Positions 1-6,025 of a DNA stretch of 12,019 nt are shown here, in pieces (position 1 is the stretch's first letter; each line of letters opens with the position of its first letter). The notes beneath the pieces are model-generated. The model saw only the letters and a list, made by a program, of their open reading frames with translations, made no database searches and had not been told where the DNA came from. The translations under genes were made by a program, and so were the position numbers. This DNA is from Candidatus Methanomethylicia archaeon. Lineage in GTDB: Archaea > Thermoproteota > Methanomethylicia > CALHIW01. The stretch covers positions 1 to 12,019 of the forward strand of contig CALHIW010000016.1 in NCBI GenBank assembly GCA_938030905.1, read 5' to 3'.

Positions 1-87
1 AGGTAAACTTATAAAGCCATATATTTATCCAAATTCCCTCTAAGGTGTAGAGTGCTTCTCACCCTTGCATTTTTACTTAAGAAGTAG

Positions 88-146
88 GATACTGTCAAGT
101 TAGTATATGTGGACATATATAGTTAATAGCTTAACTTGACAGTATC
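88..146. repeat. 59-bp nested palindrome with IS-like ends
   Basis: A perfect 15-bp inverted repeat (GATACTGTCAAGTTA at 88-102 and its complement at 132-146) encloses a second perfect hairpin, TATATGT/ACATATA at 104-110 and 113-119 with a two-base loop. The outer end GATACTGTCAA, followed two bases later by TAG, matches the terminal sequence of the decayed insertion sequence at 7779. The simplest reading is a tiny non-autonomous element (MITE-like), or two IS ends left after internal deletion. No coding capacity. The repeats are seen directly; the IS relationship is inferred from the shared end. Confidence 0.6.
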
Positions 147-153
147 AGAAGTA

Positions 154-301
154 GTTTCAAAATATTTAAATTCTAGTTCTTATTGAATTAGTGTTCAAGT
201 AGTCAATAAACTCAATTATTAATGGAGCTGAAAATGATGATGCTTCACCTGAAAATAATATACACTAGATATGAGTGTAAATAGCTTAAATATTTTGAAA
301 C
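154..301. repeat. 148-bp segment bounded by 16-bp perfect inverted repeats
   Basis: GTTTCAAAATATTTAA at 154-169 is repeated exactly in inverse orientation at 286-301. A smaller hairpin, TACACT/AGTGTA with a 7-base loop, lies at 261-279. The segment contains no ORF of note and starts 7 bases after the 59-bp palindrome. It could be a second miniature element or a structured RNA; nothing in the sequence decides between them. Confidence 0.45.
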
Positions 302-668
302 ACCTATTAATTGTAAATGTTCTTCATTCTTTCCATTTTTAACCTCTTTTTTAGCTAACAATACTAAGGCATGGCTCTATCTATCCTACAATACAGTTTT
401 ATTGAGAATTATCTTGAAGCCAGTAATGGACTTTTGAAATTAAATGGTTTTGAATATGAATAGAGAGCCTCCTATTGAAGAATTACTCCAACATAAAATA
501 GAACATGTAATATTATTATTTTACTGCATCCTCATCCATGTTGTTTAATATTTCTAGGGTTGGTGATTTAATATTATGAATAATGATTAGAAATAACCGT
601 TTATGAAAAATCCTTTCATGATGATGGATGATTAAGAATATCTAAGTTTAAGAACTCTAAAATTATTA
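302..668. other. Gene-free stretch, probably decayed sequence
   Basis: No intact gene, tRNA or clear promoter was seen here. A 30-codon plus-strand reading frame from the ATG at about 459 contains PPIEELLQHKIEHV. In neighbouring frames it is followed by fragments reading LHPHP and ISRVGDL. Together these faintly resemble the C-terminal P-x-IE...HPxP...GVGE region of molybdenum hydroxylase large subunits. If real, this would be a frameshifted remnant next to the MobA-like gene. The resemblance is weak and rests only on recognition by eye. Confidence 0.2.
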
Positions 669-1292
669 CTAGTAATTGTCATGACGAAGATTTAGATTTA
701 GTAGTTCATGTTTGTAGTTAATATTATAGAACGATTCTTCAGGACATTTTCCACCAATTGGAATGAATATTTTCTTATTAATTTTATCTATTACCGCTCT
801 AAAATCTAGTCTTTTATCTAAATATAATACCTCCTCAACTGCTTTAATGGTTTTTCCCCTATCATATATAGCATGTAATGGCTCAATATGGTTATTCCAT
901 TTTGGTATGACTGCATCATATTTATGATTGATTATTTCCCCATACATGTACTCAACACATTTTACTGATATGTTTGGCATATCACAGGCAATTTGTAGAA
1001 CATAGTCATTTTTTGATTCAATAAGTCCTGTATAGAAACCAACAATAGCAGCTTTAATCCCTAAAGGCTTATCAATAACTATTCTAACGTTAAATTCTTT
1101 AATAGCATCTCTTAACATTCTCTCCTGCTTGTCATCACTTACAGTAATCACTATGTCTGGTATTAGGGGTGTAAGCTTAGCTATAATATACGTTATTAAA
1201 AATTTGCTATTAATTAGTGCTAGGGCCTTATAGGATCCAAACCTGCTTGAGTCTCCTCCAGCTAAAATGTTACATGAAAGTCTTTCAAACAT
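669..1292 (-). CDS. MobA-like molybdenum cofactor nucleotidyltransferase
   Basis: A 207-residue protein of the MobA/MocA NTP-transferase family. These cytosolic enzymes transfer GMP or CMP from the nucleoside triphosphate to molybdopterin to finish dinucleotide molybdenum or tungsten cofactors. The N-terminal nucleotide-binding signature LAGGDSSRFGSYK is at residues 10-22. The metal-binding CDMPN is at 103-107, EPLHAIY at 137-143 and the family's C-terminal FYNIN at 188-192. Length is normal (about 190-210). The ATG at 1292 is the only start placing the glycine-rich loop near the N-terminus. A TATA-like TTTAATATTATA about 26 bases upstream suggests a leaderless transcript. It follows porB1 by 73 bases and may be read separately. 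Whether it handles GTP or CTP, or a related sugar nucleotide, cannot be told from sequence. Confidence 0.82.
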   Translation of the reverse strand: MFERLSCNILAGGDSSRFGSYKALALINSKFLITYIIAKLTPLIPDIVITVSDDKQERMLRDAIKEFNVRIVIDKPLGIKAAIVGFYTGLIESKNDYVLQIACDMPNISVKCVEYMYGEIINHKYDAVIPKWNNHIEPLHAIYDRGKTIKAVEEVLYLDKRLDFRAVIDKINKKIFIPIGGKCPEESFYNINYKHELLNLNLRHDNY

Positions 1293-1310
1293 ATCATCAT
1301 TAACTTAAGA

Positions 1311-1324
1311 GTATAATATTAAAT
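1311..1324 (-). promoter_or_regulatory. Candidate TATA box for the MobA-like gene
   Basis: On the minus strand this AT-rich block reads approximately TTTAATATTATAC and is centred about 26 bases before the ATG at 1292. That spacing would start transcription at or next to the start codon. AT-rich background makes chance matches common. Confidence 0.35.
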
Positions 1325-1365
1325 TTTATTTACGAGCAAAAATAAATTATTGAGTTTAAATCTAA

Positions 1366-2286
1366 TTATCCTATACTACAAAGTTTAAGTAGGCGGCTCC
1401 ATTGCAAATTAACGTTTTCCTGTATGTCCTTAATAATATGGCTGTTTTGTGGCTCAAGTAAATGCCTAAATCTACCCTGTACCTTTATATACTCTATAAC
1501 TGGTAGAGGCTTTGTTACATTAATATTTAATTTGTATTTACCATACTCTACTTCATATATTGGGAATATTCTAGTTTGTACTGCTAACCTACCTATTTTT
1601 ATTGTTTCACTAGGATCAAAACGCCATCCAAGCTGACACGGTGAAAGAACATGAATAACTGTTGGTCCATTAAAATTTAAGGCTTTTTTAACCTTATTAA
1701 TATAGTCACTCCAATATGATATGCATGCTGTAGCTGCGTATGGAATGCTATGTGCAACAGCAATGCCTATTAAGTCCTTTTTCCACTCCTTCTTACCAGG
1801 TATAACCCTACCTGAAGGACTTGTAGTTGTAGCAGCACCAAGTGGAGTTGCGCTACTACGTTGTATCCCAGTATTCATGTAGGCTTCATTATCATAGCAT
1901 ATATATAGGAATCTATGTCCTCTCTCTAACGCTCCAGATAATGCTTGAATTCCTATGTCAAAAGTCCCCCCATCTCCTCCAAAAGCTATGATGTTAGGCT
2001 GTTGTTTCATCAAGTTTTTCCTAGTTAATACCTTTATAGCTACTTCAATACCGCTTGCAACGGCAGCTGCGTTTTCAAAAGCTACATGTATCCATGGAAC
2101 CCTCCAGGAAGTGTATGGATAGATTGTAGTTGCTACCTCAAGGCATCCAGTAGCATTTACAACAATTGTATTTGGCCCTGCAGCTTTTAAAGCCATTCTT
2201 GCAGCAATAGCTGATCCACATCCAGCACACATTCTATGTCCAGATACGATATAGTCCTCAAGTGGTAATTCTTTAAGGGTAACCAT
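1366..2286 (-). CDS. porB: 2-oxoacid:ferredoxin oxidoreductase beta subunit, copy 1
   Basis: Beta subunit (306 residues from the ATG at 2286) of a four-subunit pyruvate-type ferredoxin oxidoreductase. It binds thiamine diphosphate and the proximal [4Fe-4S] cluster. The four expected cluster cysteines are present: SGHRMCAGCG (C20, C23), NATGC (C48) and SPCQLGW (C217). The TPP/Mg motif GGDGGTFDIG is at 103-111, followed by YDNEAYMNTG at 131-140, closely like archaeal PorB. The reading frame stays open upstream to 2307, but the ATG at 2286 is preferred. It aligns with the start of the paralogue at 9261, overlaps the porA1 stop by one base (TAATG), and has a purine-rich GGGGGTGAG ribosome site just upstream. 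It is the last gene of the operon. Substrate (pyruvate versus another 2-oxoacid) is not determined. Confidence 0.93.
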   Translation of the reverse strand: MVTLKELPLEDYIVSGHRMCAGCGSAIAARMALKAAGPNTIVVNATGCLEVATTIYPYTSWRVPWIHVAFENAAAVASGIEVAIKVLTRKNLMKQQPNIIAFGGDGGTFDIGIQALSGALERGHRFLYICYDNEAYMNTGIQRSSATPLGAATTTSPSGRVIPGKKEWKKDLIGIAVAHSIPYAATACISYWSDYINKVKKALNFNGPTVIHVLSPCQLGWRFDPSETIKIGRLAVQTRIFPIYEVEYGKYKLNINVTKPLPVIEYIKVQGRFRHLLEPQNSHIIKDIQENVNLQWSRLLKLCSIG

Positions 2287-3458
2287 TATTCTCTCACCCC
2301 CAACCATAAGACCTTATCCTTTATATCTCCTAATTTTAGTTTGAAGCCTAGTTTAAATGCTTGCTCTATATCATTTTGTGAAACATCTCTTCCTCCAAGA
2401 CCATAGATTATATTTAAAATTTTTATTTTTAATCCAAAATCATATAGTACATTTTTAATATCTGAGCATAGGGGTCCTGAGGGGGCTCCAAAGCTTACAG
2501 CTCTATCCATAACAACTAAGACCTCAGCATTCTTAATAGCCTCAATTACTTCTTCACATGGAAACGGTCTATATAGTGATACCTTAATAATTCCTACTTT
2601 CTCCCCTCTTTCTCTTAGTCTTTTAGCTGTAAATCTAGCAGTTCCACATGTACTTCCCATACAAATAATCAATATTTCAGCGTCTTCAATACCGTATGTA
2701 TCTATAAACTTATAGTTCCTACCTGATACTTTACTGTATTCATTCATAACATTCATTATTGTCTTGTAGGATCCCTCTATAGCTTCAGCTTGTTGTCTTT
2801 TAAACTCAAAGTAGTAATCAGTAAAACATAGTGGCCCAATAGTTATTGGGTTTTCTACATCAAGTCTATATAGAGGACTTCTATGTGGAAGAAACCTTTT
2901 AACATCATCATCATCTAGGATTTCCACTCTTTCCATTGAATGTGAAATTATAAAGCCGTCAAGATTAACAGTTACAGGTAGAGATGTAGTAGGGTTTTCA
3001 GCAATTTTAAATGCTTGAATAGTAATATCATATGCCTCCTGAGCATTTTCAGTATAAATTTGAATCCATCCACAATCTCTAGATCCCATCATGTCAGAAT
3101 GGTCCCCATGAATATTAATAGGTGCAGATAAGGCTCTATTTACAACAGCCATAACAATGGGTAGTCTAAGAGAGGAGGCTATATAAAGTATTTCATGCAT
3201 TAAGGCTAGACCCTGACTAGCTGTAGCAGTAAATACTCTAGCGCCCATCGCACTTGCACCAATACATGCAGAGAGAGCTGAATGTTCTGATTCAACACAT
3301 ACATATTCAGCATTTATTTCGCCATTAGCAACAAAATCACTAATTCTCTCAACAATAATTGTTTGTGGTGTAATAGGATATGCAGCAATAACATCAACAT
3401 CGCACTGCTTAACAGCATATGCTACAGCCTCATCACCTGTTAAACCAATAACTCTCAT
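2286..3458 (-). CDS. porA: 2-oxoacid:ferredoxin oxidoreductase alpha subunit, copy 1
   Basis: Alpha subunit (390 residues), the pyrimidine-binding half of the TPP enzyme. It carries the substrate-contacting YPITPQT motif at 27-33 and the VESEHSA segment at 55-61, which contains the glutamate expected to activate TPP. TATASQGLALMHE is at 77-89 and NRALSAP at 107-113, whose arginine is expected to bind the substrate carboxylate. RDCGWIQ is at 127-133. The C-terminal transketolase-like domain ends with GLGGRD. Length is normal for archaeal PorA. The ATG at 3458 lies 5 bases after the porD1 stop, with GGAG upstream. Compared with copy 2 it has HGDHSD where copy 2 has WTEHTD, in the region that helps shape the active site, so the two enzymes may prefer different acids. 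That last point is inference. Confidence 0.93.
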   Translation of the reverse strand: MRVIGLTGDEAVAYAVKQCDVDVIAAYPITPQTIIVERISDFVANGEINAEYVCVESEHSALSACIGASAMGARVFTATASQGLALMHEILYIASSLRLPIVMAVVNRALSAPINIHGDHSDMMGSRDCGWIQIYTENAQEAYDITIQAFKIAENPTTSLPVTVNLDGFIISHSMERVEILDDDDVKRFLPHRSPLYRLDVENPITIGPLCFTDYYFEFKRQQAEAIEGSYKTIMNVMNEYSKVSGRNYKFIDTYGIEDAEILIICMGSTCGTARFTAKRLRERGEKVGIIKVSLYRPFPCEEVIEAIKNAEVLVVMDRAVSFGAPSGPLCSDIKNVLYDFGLKIKILNIIYGLGGRDVSQNDIEQAFKLGFKLKLGDIKDKVLWLGVRE

Positions 3459-3463
3459 AATAC

Positions 3464-3742
3464 TTACTCCTCCACCATACTTATAGCCTTAACAGGACAC
3501 TCTGAAGCACATATACCGCATCCCTTACAGTAATCATAATCAATAGATATCTTTTTATTACTATTGAAACGTTTAACAGCTCCATCAGGACAGTAGATCC
3601 AACATAATAAGCAAAACGTACATTTACTTTCATCAACTACTGGTTTAAAAGCTCTCCATGTACCTGTCTTATATTCTAAGCTAGAGCCAGCTTTAGGAAT
3701 AATACCTGCAATTGGTAAGTTACGCCATCCAGTTTTACTCAT
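3464..3742 (-). CDS. porD: 2-oxoacid:ferredoxin oxidoreductase delta (ferredoxin) subunit, copy 1
   Basis: A 92-residue dicluster ferredoxin subunit that carries electrons from the beta-subunit cluster to external ferredoxin. Two complete CxxCxxCxxxCP motifs are visible: cysteines 41, 44, 47, 51 and 72, 75, 78, 82. The segment TGTWRAFKPVVD before the first motif is typical of PorD. The ATG at 3742 is chosen because a strong GAGGTGA ribosome site sits about 7 bases upstream; an upstream TTG (3745) in the same frame is unlikely to be used. The gene overlaps the end of porG1 by 8 bases, so translation is probably coupled to porG. This makes correct reading of the porG message matter for this subunit too. 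Confidence 0.93.
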   Translation of the reverse strand: MSKTGWRNLPIAGIIPKAGSSLEYKTGTWRAFKPVVDESKCTFCLLCWIYCPDGAVKRFNSNKKISIDYDYCKGCGICASECPVKAISMVEE

Positions 3743-4340
3743 CAAAAATCACCTCTTCATAAGCTCTTTTAATAGCTTCAACATTTTTAAATCCTAACTC
3801 TCCTTTAAACCTACTCATAGTGACTTCAATTACTGATTTTAATGAAACAAGTCCTTCAACAGCTCTAATAGTAGCACCAAGCATGGGCGTATTATAAATA
3901 GGTCTACCTAAAATATCTAAAGCTATTCTTTTAGCATCAACGACAAAAACCTTGACACCTCTATCAATGTTAAGTTTACTCCTAACATCGATAGGCTTCC
4001 CCCTAAAGTTAATCACTAATTTTCCATCTTTTTTAAGTCCGTGTGTAACATCAATAACTCCAATTAATGTTGGATCTACTACTACAACAACGTCAGGATT
4101 GTAAATTTGACTATGAACTTCAATAGGAAAATCGGCAATTCTAGTGAATCCATCTACGGGAGCTCCTGAACGCTCCAGGTAGTATTTAGGCCTATAAACC
4201 TAAATACTACATTCTGGGCCGAAATGAGGAAATGCCTGTGAATACTTACCTTCTAGGAGCGCTGCTTCTACAAGTATTCTTGCAACAGTAACTATCCCCA
4301 TACCGCCTCTACCATGCCATCTAATTTCAATAAGTTTCAT
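3735..4340 (-). CDS. porG: 2-oxoacid:ferredoxin oxidoreductase gamma subunit, copy 1, split by a 39-nt candidate intron
   Basis: Read as two exons, 4340-4212 (43 codons) and 4172-3735 (145 codons plus stop), this encodes a 188-residue gamma subunit, exactly as long as the paralogue at 10686-11252. Exon 1 has the N-terminal HGRGGMGIVT and ends in FGPE. Exon 2 starts RSGAPV, so joining restores FGPE-RSGAPV, the core motif of the family (FGAERRGAPV in the paralogue). VHSQIY and the rest of exon 2 follow colinearly. Without splicing the frame hits TAG at 4202-4200 after 46 residues. The ATG at 4340 has GGTG four bases upstream. A partial ORF from a GTG at 4016 is only the tail of exon 2. The alternative is a true pseudogene or stop readthrough. 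The BHB fold and exact restoration favour an intron. Confidence 0.85.
4173..4211 (-). other. Candidate archaeal BHB intron inside porG
   Basis: This 39-nt insertion in the minus-strand message is mostly a perfect 12-bp hairpin (4210-4199 with 4190-4179, 8-nt loop). Immediately outside it, exon bases CCAG (4217-4214) pair with intron bases CUGG (4178-4175), flanked by the 3-nt bulges AAU (4213-4211) and AGC (4174-4172). An outer helix of C-G and two G-U pairs follows (4218-4220 with 4171-4169). This is the bulge-helix-bulge shape recognised by the archaeal splicing endonuclease. Cutting each bulge after its second base removes exactly these 39 nt and joins GAA to CGT in frame. The outer helix is weak, as in relaxed BHB motifs. 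Function is inferred; no RNA evidence is available here. Confidence 0.8.
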
Positions 4341-4344
4341 AACC

Positions 4345-4348
4345 CACC
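4345..4348 (-). promoter_or_regulatory. GGTG ribosome-binding site of porG copy 1
   Basis: GGTG lies four bases before the ATG at 4340. The same tetramer at 4-6 bases spacing precedes hsp20, the acyl-CoA ligase and porG2. This supports the 4340 start, and with it the view that exon 1 is translated. Confidence 0.55.
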
Positions 4349-4368
4349 ATGTATTAACTTATTATATA

Positions 4369-4377
4369 CACTTAAAT
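4369..4377 (-). promoter_or_regulatory. Candidate TATA box for the por operon, copy 1
   Basis: The minus-strand block around CATTTAAGT, followed by GTATATAA, is centred about 33 bases before the porG1 ATG. The hsp20, ligase and porG2 TATA candidates have nearly the same spacing. Further AT-rich candidates lie at 4385-4394 and 4407-4420, so the exact box is uncertain. Confidence 0.35.
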
Positions 4378-4599
4378 GTTTCCATTTTAAATATGACTTT
4401 GTAAACTTTAAATATAAAGATATGTGTAGTCAATAATTTAAGTTCACAAGCACTAAATAACGTCCTCAAATATAAAGCTATTAACTTACGAACCCTTTTT
4501 ACATCTGTTACATGATTTAACGTTTATTTTTGCTGGATCTAATAAGTTTAAATATTGTTGAGTTTTATGTTAGTTTCAGTTAGCTTGTTGTGGTGTTAT

Positions 4600-4910
4600 A
4601 TTGAACTCCCTTCGGTGTTTTGGGTAGGAATTTGGACTCAGGTTTTCGTTGGAGTTAGCCTCAAGGTAGGGTCTTATCTATATTACTCTACTACTCCGAC
4701 TCCTCATATAGAATTGTAGTCATGTGGGGGTTTAGTAGCCTCATTCATGAGGATGTAATTCCATAGGCTTAAGGAAGCCTCGGAAATGGAGGGCTAGTTG
4801 TAGTTATGGATGAGGCTAAGCTGAAGAGCTACATCTTTCATCCAGTAGAGTAGAGGTGAAAGCAAGAGAGATTCAGCTACCACTTCTAGTGAGAAGCATC
4901 CTCCATACTT
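4600..4910 (+). pseudogene. Decayed transposase fragment (same family as the 7779-8352 relic)
   Basis: Codons at 4794-4826 read LVVVMDEAKLK, the region around the first catalytic aspartate of an IS6-like DDE transposase. The 18-base core GATGAGGCTAAGCTGAAG is identical to one in the relic at 7779-8352. Upstream and downstream the frame is broken by many stops, and no convincing second or third catalytic motif was found. It is on the opposite strand to the surrounding genes. Boundaries are approximate: only the catalytic-motif segment is firm. Confidence 0.45.
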
Positions 4911-5238
4911 GACAGTCATCCGGAAGTAAAACTAACAACAAGCCTAATCTCTATAGATAAGAATCCATGCACTAGGAAGCCTAGTAATTCAAACCCCAAG
5001 TAAGACACATAACCTTCAAAATGCATAACTACATAAGGCATTAATTCAGCCCTAAAGCCTCAAACAAACACTTCTACAACAGCCTCTTAATAACTCAATC
5101 AACAAACTCTAAATATACATCGCTTAAGTTTATTTAGAATATTTTAATTAAGTAGGAAACTTAGCTGTAAATCCGGATATCATTATCCTAGTAATGGTTA
5201 ATATGAAATAAAGATAGTTACTGAAATTAGTTTAGATA
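4911..5238. other. Gene-free stretch between hsp20 and the transposase relic
   Basis: No ORF, tRNA or clear repeat was seen. The 4911-5110 part is rich in A and C on the plus strand and full of stops in all frames, consistent with further decay of a mobile element. From about 5110 it becomes ordinary AT-rich spacer downstream of hsp20. A sequence TTGACAGTCATC near 4906 resembles half of the GATACTGTCAA element end in inverse orientation, but not closely enough to call an IS boundary. Confidence 0.3.
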
Positions 5239-5838
5239 CTATTCTATTCTAATATGTTTCCCTGGTTTACTTTTAACTTTCTTTATTAGCTGTACTTCTA
5301 ATACCCCATTTTTATATGATGCCTTAGCACTTTCAGGATCAACCTCTACTGGTAGTTGTAGCTCCTTATAGTATCTTCTTCTCTCAGTCTCAACAGATAT
5401 TGTAAGTGTTTTTTCTGTTGCATTAAGCTTTATATCGTCTTTCTCTACACCTGGCAGCTCCGCTATAATTTTAACTTGATCTTCTGTCTCAATAACATCA
5501 ACTAGCGGCTCCCTTTCTTCCAAAACCTCTACTGACGGTTTAGCGCCAAAGGGTGTCTCCTTAATTCTAGGTTTAACATTACCAAATTCTCTTATTTGTG
5601 GTTTCCCATCAGGACCTATAGTTACTGAGTAGCCCCATATTATTGGTCCAGTTTCACGGACTATCTTACCATCTGGAAGCCTTTTCTCTCTAATTAAGCC
5701 TCTAGGAATTTCCCCGCCTATTCCACGTAGCATTTCTTCAAACATTCTGTCAAATTCTTCAAATATATCTTCAAATGATGGAAATATACTTTTTCTTCTT
5801 CTACGCCACCATGATGGGAAATCCTCATTCCAAGACAT
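5239..5838 (-). CDS. Small heat-shock protein, Hsp20/alpha-crystallin family
   Basis: An ATP-independent cytosolic chaperone of 199 residues that binds unfolding proteins and forms large oligomers. The N-terminal region has WWRRRRKS and an acidic-aromatic helix (FEDIFEEFDRMFEEML). An alpha-crystallin domain covers about 112-187, including DVIETEDQVKIIAELPGV and the signature YKNGVLEVQL at 175-184. The C-terminal I-x-I motif is IRI (196-198). It is longer than many archaeal Hsp20s because of an extended linker at roughly 50-110. The ATG at 5838 is preferred over the in-frame TTG at 5850, because GGTG lies 6 bases before the ATG and would otherwise fall inside the gene. It is a single gene with its own promoter. 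Confidence 0.92.
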   Translation of the reverse strand: MSWNEDFPSWWRRRRKSIFPSFEDIFEEFDRMFEEMLRGIGGEIPRGLIREKRLPDGKIVRETGPIIWGYSVTIGPDGKPQIREFGNVKPRIKETPFGAKPSVEVLEEREPLVDVIETEDQVKIIAELPGVEKDDIKLNATEKTLTISVETERRRYYKELQLPVEVDPESAKASYKNGVLEVQLIKKVKSKPGKHIRIE

Positions 5839-5868
5839 ATAGAACACCAAAAAGGGTATTTAGTGATA

Positions 5869-5877
5869 ATATATAAA
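5869..5877 (-). promoter_or_regulatory. TATA box of hsp20
   Basis: TTTATATAT on the minus strand, preceded by the purine-rich CGATAAG that could serve as the TFB recognition element. Its centre is about 35 bases before the ATG at 5838, predicting a leader of roughly 9 bases that begins near the GGTG ribosome site. Confidence 0.55.
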
Positions 5878-6025
5878 CTTATCGTTAAACTAGAGGGATA
5901 TGGTAAGAATGACATGTGATGCTTTACTTCTCAAGTTTTAACTGGACTTTTTCCATTTACTTTAAGTAGTTAGCATCTTTAAAAGATCTTATAAGGCTAA
6001 TATATTTGAGTATACTCTATAATTG

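Noticed and set aside
225..260. C/D-box small RNA suggested by ATGATGA followed by CCTGA
   Set aside because: Only about eight bases separate the boxes and no second box pair at guide spacing is present.
1424..1636. Short ORFs on the opposite strand or in shifted frames inside porB1, hsp20, the ligase and porA2 (1424-1636, 5718-5915, 6135-6323, 10186-10407)
   Set aside because: They are shadows of strongly supported genes, with no ribosome site or recognisable domain.
2287..2307. Upstream start of porB1 giving seven extra residues
   Set aside because: The ATG at 2286 matches the paralogue start, and the extra codons overlap porA and its ribosome site.
3735..4016. A separate short gene starting at a GTG at 4016
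   Set aside because: It is the C-terminal half of the gamma subunit; the sequence upstream stays in frame and homologous back to the splice junction and then to the ATG at 4340.
4200..4202. In-frame TAG in porG as a pyrrolysine or readthrough codon
   Set aside because: Decoding it would still leave 13 extra residues inside the most conserved motif of the family, whereas excision of the same 39 nt restores the motif exactly and the junctions form a BHB.
4179..4210. The porG hairpin as a mobile palindrome that killed the gene
   Set aside because: A random insertion would not be expected to create a 4-bp CCAG/CUGG helix with two 3-nt bulges cut in equivalent positions and a clean in-frame join. 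No other lesion is seen in the gene.
4980..5000. T-loop-like sequence hinting at a tRNA near 4987
   Set aside because: No acceptor, D-arm or anticodon stem could be built around it on either strand.
5839..5850. TTG start for hsp20
   Set aside because: It would place the GGTG ribosome site inside the gene; the ATG at 5838 has proper spacing from both GGTG and the TATA box.
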